From an uncultured Collinsella sp. (GTDB lineage Bacteria; Actinomycetota; Coriobacteriia; Coriobacteriales; Coriobacteriaceae), in NCBI GenBank assembly GCA_905197665.1, contig CAJJZP010000031.1, positions 1-10,748 of the forward strand: DNA of 10,748 nucleotides, in the 5' to 3' direction. Positions 4,518 through 10,743 of this stretch are shown one piece after another; within the stretch, counting starts at the first letter, position 1, and each line of letters starts with the position of its first letter. A model generated the notes under the pieces. The model was not told the origin of the DNA, made no database searches, and worked only from the letters and a program-made list of their open reading frames with translations. Both the position numbers and the translations under genes were made by a program.

Positions 4518-6659
4518 ATGCCCGACGACCGTAACGACAACAATTCCCAGACTCCCCGGGACCCAAAGATCCCGGGGATGCCCGGAGGCAAGAAGCCCAC
4601 GCGTACGGGCTGGCTGTATTTTCTTTTGGCTTGCGCGCTTCTGGGCTATGCCTTCTTTAATATGGGCTCCGGCTTTGCCAGCTCCAGCAATACCGTTAAG
4701 CTCGCGACGAGCGAGATGGTCAGCGCCATCAAGCAGGATCGCGTCGAGGATCTGACCTATACGGTTCAAGACGGAAGCGTGACGGGTCATTACTGGAAGA
4801 CGAAGAAGGACAAGGGCGATACGAGCGAGCTCAAGAGCTTCTCCTCGACCTATGTCGGCTCCGATTCGCTTGCCGAGCTCATGGCGGAGCACCCCGATAC
4901 CAAGTACATCGTCAACACCAACGATCCCGATTTTTGGGGCGACTTGGCGATGAGTGTGCTTCCGACGATCGCCCTTATCGCCATCATGTTCTACTTTATG
5001 CGCCAGATGATGGGCGCCAACAACAGGAACATGCAGTTTGGCAAGACCAACGCCAAGACCAACGAGGCCACACGCCCCAAGGTCAAGTTTGAAGACGTTG
5101 CCGGCGTGGACGAGGCAGTCGAGGAGCTCGAGGAGATCCGTGACTTTTTGAGCGATCCGGATCGCTATCGCAAGCTGGGCGCCAAGATCCCGCGTGGCGT
5201 GTTGCTGGTTGGCCCTCCGGGCACCGGTAAAACGCTGCTGGCCAAGGCCGTTGCCGGCGAGGCGGGCGTGCCGTTCTTTAGCATCTCGGGTTCCGACTTT
5301 GTCGAGATGTTCGTGGGTGTCGGCGCCAGCCGTGTGCGTGACCTCTTTAAGGAGGCCAAGTTCCAGGCCCCGTCGATCATCTTCATCGATGAGATCGATG
5401 CCGTGGGACGTCAGCGCGGAGCTGGTCTGGGCGGCGGTCACGACGAGCGCGAGCAGACGCTCAACCAGCTGCTGGTCGAGATGGACGGTTTTGAGGAGAG
5501 CGAGTCGGTCATCCTGATCGCCGCAACTAACCGCCCCGATATTCTGGACCCGGCATTGCTGCGTCCCGGCCGTTTTGACCGTCAAGTTACGGTCGACCGT
5601 CCGGACGTGAAGGGCCGCGAGCAGATCTTGCGCGTGCATGCCGAGAACAAGCCGATGGACGAGGACGTTAAGTTTGAGAAGCTCGCCCAGATGACCGTTG
5701 GCTTTACCGGCGCCGATCTGGCAAATCTGCTCAACGAGTCTGCACTGTTGGCTGCCCGCCGTCATCGTTCTGTGATCTCGATGGACGAGGTCGAGGAATC
5801 GATGGAGCGCGTGATTGCTGGTCCGCAACGCAAGGGTCGCGTGATGACCGAAGCCGAGCGCACCACGATTGCCTACCATGAGAGCGGCCACGCCCTGGTG
5901 GGCCACATCTTGGAGCATTCCGATCCGGTTCATAAGATCTCGATCGTCAGCCGCGGTCAGGCCCTGGGCTACACACTGCAGCTTCCGCAGGAGGATCACT
6001 TCCTCAAGACCAAGAACGAGATGCTCGACGAGCTCGCCGTGTTCTTGGGCGGTCGCGTTGCCGAGGAGCTCATGTGCGACGACATCACGTCGGGCGCGAG
6101 CAACGATCTGGAGCGCGCGACTAAGATGGCGCGCGAGATGGTCACGCGCTTGGGCATGAGCGAGGAGCTGGGCACGCAGGTCTTTGGCGAGGCGCAACAT
6201 CAGGTGTTCCTGGGTCGCGACTACGCCGATCACCAGGATTACTCCGAGGAGACGGCGCGCCGCATCGATATCGAGGTTCAGCGCATCATGCGCGAAGCCC
6301 ATCGCCGTGCGGTCGAGATTTTGGATGCCCGTCGCGATCAGCTCGATCTGATGGCGAAGGTGCTGCTTGAGCGCGAGACCGTCGAAGGCGACGCCGTGAA
6401 CGCCCTGCTCGACAACGAGTGGGATGCTTACCTTGAGCGCGAGGGCGATATCCTGGCGGCCAAGGAGGAGCGCAACGCCAAGGCGGCCGGCATGCCGACC
6501 AAGAAGCGCTCGCCTCGCATGAGCGAGGAGGAGCTGGCGGCTGATGCTGCGGCCTTTGCGCAGGCGGCCATGCAGGAGGATGCCGAAGCCGCATCCGATG
6601 ATGCCGGCGATGACCATGCCGTCGTCGATGTCGATGCCGATGCCGACACCGACAAATAG
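4518..6659 (+). CDS. ftsH: ATP-dependent zinc metalloprotease FtsH
   Basis: FtsH is a membrane-anchored hexameric AAA+ protease that extracts and degrades damaged membrane proteins and short-lived regulators. The 713-residue product begins with a Pro/Asn/Lys-rich cytoplasmic tail (1-30). Membrane segments at about 31-48 and 143-161 enclose an extracytoplasmic domain. The AAA domain has Walker A GPPGTGKT (232-239), pore motif FVG, Walker B IIFIDEID (287-294) and the second region of homology ATNRPDILDPALLRPGRFDR. The protease has HESGH (454-458) with D530 as third zinc ligand in SGASNDLERAT. It is about 70 residues longer than the E. coli protein, mostly through an acidic Ala/Asp-rich C-terminal tail. 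GGAGG lies 12 bases before the ATG inside the end of hpt, which points to translational coupling. A strong terminator follows. Confidence 0.98.
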   Translation: MPDDRNDNNSQTPRDPKIPGMPGGKKPTRTGWLYFLLACALLGYAFFNMGSGFASSSNTVKLATSEMVSAIKQDRVEDLTYTVQDGSVTGHYWKTKKDKGDTSELKSFSSTYVGSDSLAELMAEHPDTKYIVNTNDPDFWGDLAMSVLPTIALIAIMFYFMRQMMGANNRNMQFGKTNAKTNEATRPKVKFEDVAGVDEAVEELEEIRDFLSDPDRYRKLGAKIPRGVLLVGPPGTGKTLLAKAVAGEAGVPFFSISGSDFVEMFVGVGASRVRDLFKEAKFQAPSIIFIDEIDAVGRQRGAGLGGGHDEREQTLNQLLVEMDGFEESESVILIAATNRPDILDPALLRPGRFDRQVTVDRPDVKGREQILRVHAENKPMDEDVKFEKLAQMTVGFTGADLANLLNESALLAARRHRSVISMDEVEESMERVIAGPQRKGRVMTEAERTTIAYHESGHALVGHILEHSDPVHKISIVSRGQALGYTLQLPQEDHFLKTKNEMLDELAVFLGGRVAEELMCDDITSGASNDLERATKMAREMVTRLGMSEELGTQVFGEAQHQVFLGRDYADHQDYSEETARRIDIEVQRIMREAHRRAVEILDARRDQLDLMAKVLLERETVEGDAVNALLDNEWDAYLEREGDILAAKEERNAKAAGMPTKKRSPRMSEEELAADAAAFAQAAMQEDAEAASDDAGDDHAVVDVDADADTDK
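4553..4578 (+). repeat. GC-rich hairpin inside the first codons of ftsH
   Basis: TCCCCGGGA (4553-4561) and TCCCGGGGA (4570-4578) form perfect 9-bp arms around an 8-base loop. The hairpin starts 35 bases after the ftsH start codon and encodes part of the Pro-rich N-terminal tail. It could slow ribosomes or polymerase early in ftsH, or be a chance result of Pro/Gly codons. Confidence 0.45.
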
Positions 6660-6670
6660 TCTTTGTGGCG

Positions 6671-6704
6671 AAAGCCTCCGCGGGGAAACCTGCGGAGGCT
6701 TTTT
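6671..6704 (+). terminator. Intrinsic terminator of hpt-ftsH
   Basis: AAAGCCTCCGC (6671-6681) pairs perfectly with GCGGAGGCTTT (6692-6702) around a 10-base loop. Five T residues (6700-6704) follow the GC part of the stem. It starts 12 bases after the ftsH stop codon. Confidence 0.93.
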
Positions 6705-6710
6705 GCATCT

Positions 6711-6770
6711 GTTGATTGGGGACAGACTTAAATGAGCGTTTTCACGCATTTAAGTCTGTCCCCAATTAAC
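6711..6770. repeat. REP-like long inverted repeat (GGGGACAGACTTAAAT type)
   Basis: The arms 6715-6734 and 6747-6766 are perfect 20-bp reverse complements. GTT/AAC at 6711-6713 and 6768-6770 extend them, with a G-T wobble at 6714/6767. The arm reads ATTGGGGACAGACTTAAATG. The stem follows the ftsH terminator and lacks a T-run, so it is a separate element. From memory, GGGGACAGACTT-type palindromes recur in many bacterial genomes beside REP-associated tyrosine transposases; no transposase is present here. A related element lies at 9061-9095. Confidence 0.75.
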
Positions 6771-6800
6771 ATTACTGCGGCACTTTGCCCGACTAAAGCG

Positions 6801-6806
6801 TACAAT
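6801..6806 (+). promoter_or_regulatory. Candidate -10 box of the aminotransferase gene
   Basis: TACAAT in the context GCGTACAAT ends 24 bases before the start at 6831, giving a short leader. GCGTACAAT recurs ahead of the PHP gene (8135-8143). No good -35 hexamer is found at 16-18 bases; the sequence there is just past the REP-like hairpin. Confidence 0.42.
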
Positions 6807-6830
6807 AGCGCCTATGCGAAAGGGGAACAG

Positions 6831-8015
6831 ATGATCAACGAAACTATGTATGCTCGCGGTGCGGAAAGCTCCATCATCCGCGAGATCTTTAGCTATGGTC
6901 TTGAGCGCAAGGCGCAGATCGGTGCGGAGAACGTATTCGATTTTTCGCTGGGCAACCCGAGTGTTCCGGCGCCAGCTGCCGTGGCGGAGTCCATTAAGAA
7001 GGCCTTGGGGCTGCCGAGCGACCAGTTGCACGGCTACACCCCCGCTCCGGGCCTGCCGCAATGTCGAGCAGCCGTCGCCGAATCGCTTAACCGCCGCTTT
7101 GGAACGAACTATGAGGGTAAGGACGTCTTTATGACGGTGGGTGCCGCGGCTTCGCTCACCTGCACGCTCAACGCCGTTACGAACCCGGGCGACGAGGTTA
7201 TTGTTATCGCCCCATACTTTCCGGAGTATCGCGTTTGGATTGAGAAGGCCGGCTGTACGTGTGTTGAGGCGCTCGCCGATGAAGATACGTTCCAGCTGAG
7301 CGTGAGTAACGTGCTCAAGGCGATTACTGATAAGACGGCTGCCGTCATCATCGACTCGCCCAACAATCCGACCGGTGCCGTATATACACGCGACACGCTG
7401 ACGCGACTGGCCAATGTTCTGCGCGAGGCCAACGCTCAGCGCGATCCCGAGAATCCGATTATGCTCATCTCTGATGAGCCGTATCGCGAGATTGTCTATG
7501 GCGCCGAGGTGCCTTGGGTGCCTTCGATCTACGAGCACACCATCGTGTGCTACTCGTATTCCAAGTCGCTTTCGCTACCGGGCGAGCGCGTCGGGTGGAT
7601 CCTGGTTCCCAATACGAATCCTCAGGCAGCTCGTCTAATGCCCGCCGTTGCCGGTGCCGCCCGTACGCTGGGCTTCGTGTGTGCACCGGCGCTCTTCCAG
7701 CGCGTGATCATCGATTGCATCGATGAGCCGAGTGATGTCGAGGCCTATGCTCGCAACCGCACCGCGCTTACCGATGCGCTGGCGGAGTACGGCTACACCT
7801 ATGTTGAGCCGGATGGCGCGTTCTACCTGTGGGTGAAGGCGCTGGAGCCCGATGCAAACGCTTTTTGCGAGCGCGCGAAGAAGTATGAGCTGCTCGCGGT
7901 GCCTTCGGATAGCTTTGGCATGTCGGGCTGGTTCCGCCTTGGCTATTGCGTGAGTTACGAGACGATTATCAATTCGCTACCTGCCTGGAAGCAGCTGGCA
8001 GACGAGTATCGTTAA
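6831..8015 (+). CDS. Class I/II pyridoxal-phosphate aminotransferase (aspartate aminotransferase-like)
   Basis: This fold-type I PLP enzyme transfers an amino group between an amino acid and a 2-oxo acid. The 394-residue product has FSLGNPSVPAP near the N-terminus, the cofactor Asn in SPNNPTG (N179), Asp and Tyr in SDEPY (D215, Y218), the Schiff-base lysine K245 in SYSKSLSLPGER, and the carboxylate-binding Arg in WFRLGY (R369). That is a full catalytic set. The start at 6831 has AGGGG five bases upstream and a -10-like box before it. An in-frame start at 6732 would begin inside the REP-like hairpin and add 33 residues with no family resemblance, so I reject it. It is a single-gene unit between a terminator and a weaker hairpin. 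Substrate could be aspartate or another amino acid; sequence alone does not decide. Confidence 0.93.
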   Translation: MINETMYARGAESSIIREIFSYGLERKAQIGAENVFDFSLGNPSVPAPAAVAESIKKALGLPSDQLHGYTPAPGLPQCRAAVAESLNRRFGTNYEGKDVFMTVGAAASLTCTLNAVTNPGDEVIVIAPYFPEYRVWIEKAGCTCVEALADEDTFQLSVSNVLKAITDKTAAVIIDSPNNPTGAVYTRDTLTRLANVLREANAQRDPENPIMLISDEPYREIVYGAEVPWVPSIYEHTIVCYSYSKSLSLPGERVGWILVPNTNPQAARLMPAVAGAARTLGFVCAPALFQRVIIDCIDEPSDVEAYARNRTALTDALAEYGYTYVEPDGAFYLWVKALEPDANAFCERAKKYELLAVPSDSFGMSGWFRLGYCVSYETIINSLPAWKQLADEYR

Positions 8016-8037
8016 AAGCAAAGCGCTCTGCCTGTAA

Positions 8038-8053
8038 TGTTTTACGTGAAACG
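8038..8053. promoter_or_regulatory. parS-like 16-mer
   Basis: TGTTTTACGTGAAACG matches the bacterial parS consensus TGTTTCACGTGAAACA at 14 of 16 positions, and its 14-base core GTTTCACGTGAAAC at 13 of 14. It lies in a non-coding gap 22 bases after the aminotransferase stop. ParB/Spo0J binds such sites near the replication origin. One mismatch hits the central CACGTG, which may weaken binding, and chance resemblance cannot be excluded. Confidence 0.3.
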
Positions 8054-8080
8054 GGGTTTGGTGTTAAGCCGGACCCCGTT
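8050..8080 (+). terminator. Possible terminator after the aminotransferase gene
   Basis: AACGGGGT (8050-8057) pairs perfectly with ACCCCGTT (8073-8080). Two T-G wobbles and GG/CC can extend it to about 12 bp around a 7-base loop. The downstream sequence GTCATGTACGTTGTG has no T-run, so any termination would be inefficient or factor-assisted. It overlaps the right end of the parS-like sequence. Confidence 0.4.
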
Positions 8081-8113
8081 GTCATGTACGTTGTGTCGTT
8101 GGGATGGAGCGGT

Positions 8114-8143
8114 TTTACGACTATCGAAGGCTATGCGTACAAT
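8114..8143 (+). promoter_or_regulatory. Candidate promoter of the PHP-domain gene
   Basis: TTTACG (8114-8119) and TACAAT (8138-8143) are 18 bases apart, the best -35/-10 pair in this spacer. It would give a leader of about 30 bases before the start at 8181. GCGTACAAT around the -10 is identical to that before the aminotransferase gene. Confidence 0.48.
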
Positions 8144-8180
8144 GAATATACGCGACGGCCATGCCGGATAAGGAGATCCG

Positions 8181-9002
8181 ATGCCCTACCTGCTTTCCTG
8201 TGATATCCATACTCATACGATGTTCTCTGCGCATGCATATTCGACCATTGAGGAGAATGTGTACTGGGCGGCAGAGCGTGGCCTGCAGGTGCTCGGATCT
8301 GCCGACCATCTGAGCTCTATGGTTTCACCTTGCCCCAATGACCTGCGCAGTTACCAGTTCTTTATTAACCAGGATATCTGGCCGCGCATTTGGAGCGGCG
8401 TACTGGTGCTTCGCGGCGCCGAGGCCGATATCGTTTCGCTGGACGGCAGCTTGTTTGGCGAGGACATTCCCGTTTCGCTCGATATCGCCGGCGATTCGTA
8501 TAGTCGTGAGCATTCACTGTTCGATTTGGTTGCGCGCAATTTGGATTATTTGGTTGCGAGTGTGCATAATCCGCAGCTCGCTGAAGACGCGACGCTCGCC
8601 CAGACGACCGAGATGTATATCAATGCTCTGGAGCACCCCAAAGTGTTTATGCTGGGTCACACGGGTCGCTCGGGTGTTTCCTTTGATATCGATGAGGTGT
8701 TGTTGGCGGCAAAGGCCAAGCACAAGATTATCGAGATTAACAACCATAGTCTTGAGCATGGTACCGATGCCGAGCATTGGGGCGCTTGTCGCAAGATTGC
8801 CGAGCGCTGCGCCGAACTGGGCGTGGGGATTGGCGTCTCGACCGACGCGCACATTGGTATGGCAATTGGCAAGCTCGACCAGGCGCGCAAGATGCTCGAT
8901 GAGATTCACTTCCCGCTGGATCTGATCGTGACGCGCGACCGCGAGACGCTGCTGCGCGAGATGGCGGCAGCCGGCGTGTGTGACCTGCGCAAGAGCATGT
9001 AA
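8181..9002 (+). CDS. PHP-domain phosphatase/hydrolase, YcdX-like
   Basis: This 273-residue protein is a polymerase-and-histidinol-phosphatase (PHP) domain enzyme, a trinuclear-metal phosphoesterase fold. The metal set is visible: H10 and H12 in DIHTHT, H18 in SAHAYST, D42 and H43 in ADH, E81 in RGAEADI, H129 in VHNP, H160 in GHTG, and D222 and H224 in STDAH. SAHAYST, the IWPR block (66-69), RGAEADI and EINNHSLEH (185-193) match E. coli YcdX, about 245 residues long. The extra length lies mainly between residues 86 and 112. YcdX shows phosphatase activity in vitro and is linked to swarming, but its natural substrate is unknown. AGGAG five bases upstream supports the ATG at 8181. It is not in a histidine operon, so histidinol-phosphate is an unlikely substrate. 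Confidence 0.9.
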   Translation: MPYLLSCDIHTHTMFSAHAYSTIEENVYWAAERGLQVLGSADHLSSMVSPCPNDLRSYQFFINQDIWPRIWSGVLVLRGAEADIVSLDGSLFGEDIPVSLDIAGDSYSREHSLFDLVARNLDYLVASVHNPQLAEDATLAQTTEMYINALEHPKVFMLGHTGRSGVSFDIDEVLLAAKAKHKIIEINNHSLEHGTDAEHWGACRKIAERCAELGVGIGVSTDAHIGMAIGKLDQARKMLDEIHFPLDLIVTRDRETLLREMAAAGVCDLRKSM

Positions 9003-9020
9003 CGGGCTCATATATCCAAC

Positions 9021-9056
9021 GAAAGGGGGCGGTCCAGACGGGCCGCCCCCTTTCTT
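9021..9056 (+). terminator. Intrinsic terminator of the PHP gene
   Basis: GAAAGGGGGCGG (9021-9032) pairs perfectly with CCGCCCCCTTTC (9043-9054), and inner pairs extend the stem to an AGAC loop. TTTCTT follows the GC part. It begins 18 bases after the stop codon. On the opposite strand the stem is followed by TTTCGTT, so it may also help end rlmD transcripts. Confidence 0.88.
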
Positions 9057-9060
9057 GTGC

Positions 9061-9095
9061 CGGTAGATTTTAAGGCATGTCCCAAAAATCTACTG
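9061..9095. repeat. Second REP-like hairpin (GGGACATGCC type)
   Basis: GTAGATTTT (9063-9071) and AAAATCTAC (9085-9093) are perfect 9-bp arms, extended by a G-T wobble and a C-G pair, around a 13-base loop. Read on the minus strand it contains TTTGGGACATGCCTTAAAAT, which resembles TTGGGGACAGACTTAAAT of the element at 6711-6770. A GTAG tetranucleotide at the foot is a feature of REP sequences handled by REP-associated transposases. It lies between the PHP terminator and the end of rlmD. Confidence 0.6.
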
Positions 9096-9102
9096 GGGTG
9101 GG

Positions 9103-10551
9103 TTAGCGGCGCTCGAGGACCGCGACGGTCTCGGTGTGGTCGGTATGGGGGAACATGTCGACTGGCGTGATCTTGAGCAGGCGATAGCCTCCGTCGAGGA
9201 GCTGGTGCAGGTCGCGCTCTTGGGTCACGGGGTTGCAGCTGATATAGGTGATGCGGCGCGGTTTGAGCGCGCAGGCGGCCTCGAGGAACTCGGGGGTGGA
9301 GCCGGCGCGCGGCGGGTCGATGGAGAGAACGTCAACGCGCTCGTTGTTATCGGCGGCGTCCAGGATGTAATCGGTGGCGTCGTCGGCCATAAACCAAGCG
9401 CTGCGGGTGAGGCCGTTGAGCTCGGCATTGCGACGTGCGTCGGCAATGCCCGCCGGGTTGCGCTCCACGCCGAGCAGCATAATGCCGACATCTCTGTCCT
9501 GGGCATCCTTCGCGGCGCACAGACCGATGGTGCCGCTGCCGCAGTAAGCGTCCATAAGAATGTTGCCCTGCTGCAGGTCCATGCCGTCAATCGCGAGCTG
9601 ATAGAGCAGCTCGGTCTGCTGCGGATTGGTCTGATAGAACGCGGTAGGGGAGATATCGAATTCGCAACCGAGCAGCTGGTCGCGCATGCACTCGGCGCCA
9701 TAGACGATACGAGTCTCCTCACCCAAGATGGCGTTACCGGGACGGCCATTGATATTTTGGGCAACGGTGACGATATGCGGATCGAGTGCCGCGACGGCCT
9801 CAAAGAACTCCTGTGCATGCGGTAAGTCACGCTGGGCGGTCACGAGCGTAACCATGACCTGGTCGGTACGCCAACCGCAGCGGACGACGGCATAGCGAAG
9901 CAAACCAAGATGCTTGTCCTCATTAAAGGCGGGAATATGCAGCCGCTCAGCTTCGCGCGCGATGCCATTGAGAATCTGACGGGCACCTGGCGCCTCGACA
10001 GGACACTCGGGTACGGCAACGATCTTGTGCGTGCCACGCTCAAAGAAACCGCAACGGACAGCGCCCTCCTTACCGGGAGCAAAGGGAGTGGCAGCCTTAT
10101 GACGAAAGCCACGCGGTGCAGGATATTTACCCGGGTCGCCCAGGGTGACACCCATGCCACGAATAGGATCTACAGCAATGCCCTCACGCTCACAAAGCGA
10201 AGCAAAAAGCTCCTCCATGGCAGCCTGCTTGGCGGCGAGCTGCTTCTTATAAGGACGATTGAGCGCCGTGCACCCACCGCAAGCTTTCATGATCGAACAG
10301 GGAGACTTGGGGTCCACAGCCTTACGCGCAGACGGAACCGAATCGTTACGCGGACGCTTGGAGCGAGTCTGAGGTGCCTTATTCTCGTCCCGGCGAGAGT
10401 CAGAACGCTTGGACTTAGCTTTGCCCTTGGACGACTTACCCTTTGCATCCTGAGACGTCTTGGATTTCTTAAAAGATTTTTTCTCCCCCGACCCCTCAGC
10501 CGCCTCGATCAAAGCACGACGAGCCTTACGCTCCGCACGAGATTCTGCCAT
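9103..10551 (-). CDS. rlmD: 23S rRNA (uracil-C5)-methyltransferase, RlmD/TrmA family
   Basis: This SAM-dependent enzyme makes 5-methyluridine in RNA, by family most likely at 23S rRNA U1939 (RlmD) and perhaps also U747 as in RlmCD. The 482-residue product has the iron-sulphur cysteines C85, C91 and C94 (CX5CGGC) and C183 (PEC), SAM motif DAYCGSGT (334-341), DPPRAG (412-417), nucleophile C439 in YISCNPVT, and the general base E474 in HTETVAVLER. Residues 1-80 are a Lys/Arg/Ser-rich low-complexity tail where most RlmD proteins have a TRAM RNA-binding domain. The next Met is only at residue 88, inside the Fe-S motif, so the start at 10551 is right although its ribosome site (GGGG) is weak. It is convergent with the PHP gene. 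Site specificity cannot be settled from sequence. Confidence 0.92.
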   Translation of the reverse strand: MAESRAERKARRALIEAAEGSGEKKSFKKSKTSQDAKGKSSKGKAKSKRSDSRRDENKAPQTRSKRPRNDSVPSARKAVDPKSPCSIMKACGGCTALNRPYKKQLAAKQAAMEELFASLCEREGIAVDPIRGMGVTLGDPGKYPAPRGFRHKAATPFAPGKEGAVRCGFFERGTHKIVAVPECPVEAPGARQILNGIAREAERLHIPAFNEDKHLGLLRYAVVRCGWRTDQVMVTLVTAQRDLPHAQEFFEAVAALDPHIVTVAQNINGRPGNAILGEETRIVYGAECMRDQLLGCEFDISPTAFYQTNPQQTELLYQLAIDGMDLQQGNILMDAYCGSGTIGLCAAKDAQDRDVGIMLLGVERNPAGIADARRNAELNGLTRSAWFMADDATDYILDAADNNERVDVLSIDPPRAGSTPEFLEAACALKPRRITYISCNPVTQERDLHQLLDGGYRLLKITPVDMFPHTDHTETVAVLERR

Positions 10552-10591
10552 GAATTAACCCCACTATTAAATAAAAGAAAAGTCCGAAGCA

Positions 10592-10597
10592 ATTGTA
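10592..10597 (-). promoter_or_regulatory. Candidate -10 box of rlmD
   Basis: On the minus strand TACAAT (10597 to 10592) lies 40 bases before the rlmD start, in the context CGGTACAAT. It matches the -10 hexamer ahead of three plus-strand genes in this window. No convincing -35 box is visible. An A/T-rich TTTAAT nearer the gene is an alternative. Confidence 0.33.
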
Positions 10598-10606
10598 CCG
10601 TGCATT

Positions 10607-10654
10607 CAACGTGCCCGTTTGGAGAGGAGGCTATTTAAGGTTCCGAGCACGTTG
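10607..10654. repeat. Inverted repeat CAACGTGC/GCACGTTG upstream of rlmD
   Basis: CAACGTGC (10607-10614) and GCACGTTG (10647-10654) are perfect 8-bp arms separated by 32 bases. They lie just outside the candidate rlmD promoter and could be a pair of binding half-sites or the closing helix of a leader RNA. A compact hairpin, GCTGGGT/GCCCGGC with G-U pairs (10662-10678), follows. Confidence 0.4.
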
Positions 10655-10699
10655 TCTCCCGGCTGGGTGGCGCCCGGCGCGGAGTTTAATTTGTCGCGA

Positions 10700-10743
10700 G
10701 TTCCGCACGAACAGGAGGCCACTTAATGTGGCCTCCGTCGTGA
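10700..10743 (+). promoter_or_regulatory. Structured region at the right edge with a possible five-codon leader ORF
   Basis: GGAGGCCAC (10714-10722) and GTGGCCTCC (10728-10736) form a perfect 9-bp hairpin, and CACGA (10706-10710) with TCGTG (10738-10742) can close an outer helix. GTTC/GAAC (10700-10712) would compete with that outer helix. AGGAGG (10713-10718) stands seven bases before ATG at 10726, which opens a five-codon frame encoding MWPPS and ending in TGA at 10741-10743. This could be the leader of a gene beyond the window, or the terminator of a leftward gene from the right. No T-run follows on the plus strand. Confidence 0.35.

Noticed and set aside
4392..6749. A 785-codon open frame on the minus strand opposite ftsH
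   Set aside because: It mirrors the biased codon use of ftsH, yields a low-complexity His/Leu/Arg/Ala-rich product with no domain, and begins in the REP-like hairpin without a ribosome site.
6732..6830. Upstream ATG start for the aminotransferase
   Set aside because: It lies in the arm of the REP-like hairpin, upstream of the likely promoter, and the added residues do not resemble the family.
8016..8180. Small gene in the spacer between the aminotransferase and PHP genes
   Set aside because: The frame through it runs on from inside the aminotransferase gene in another phase and has no start with a ribosome site in the spacer.
9136..9825. A 229-codon plus-strand frame opposite rlmD
   Set aside because: Its Val/Gly/Ala-rich product has no recognisable motif and it lies entirely within the well-supported rlmD gene.
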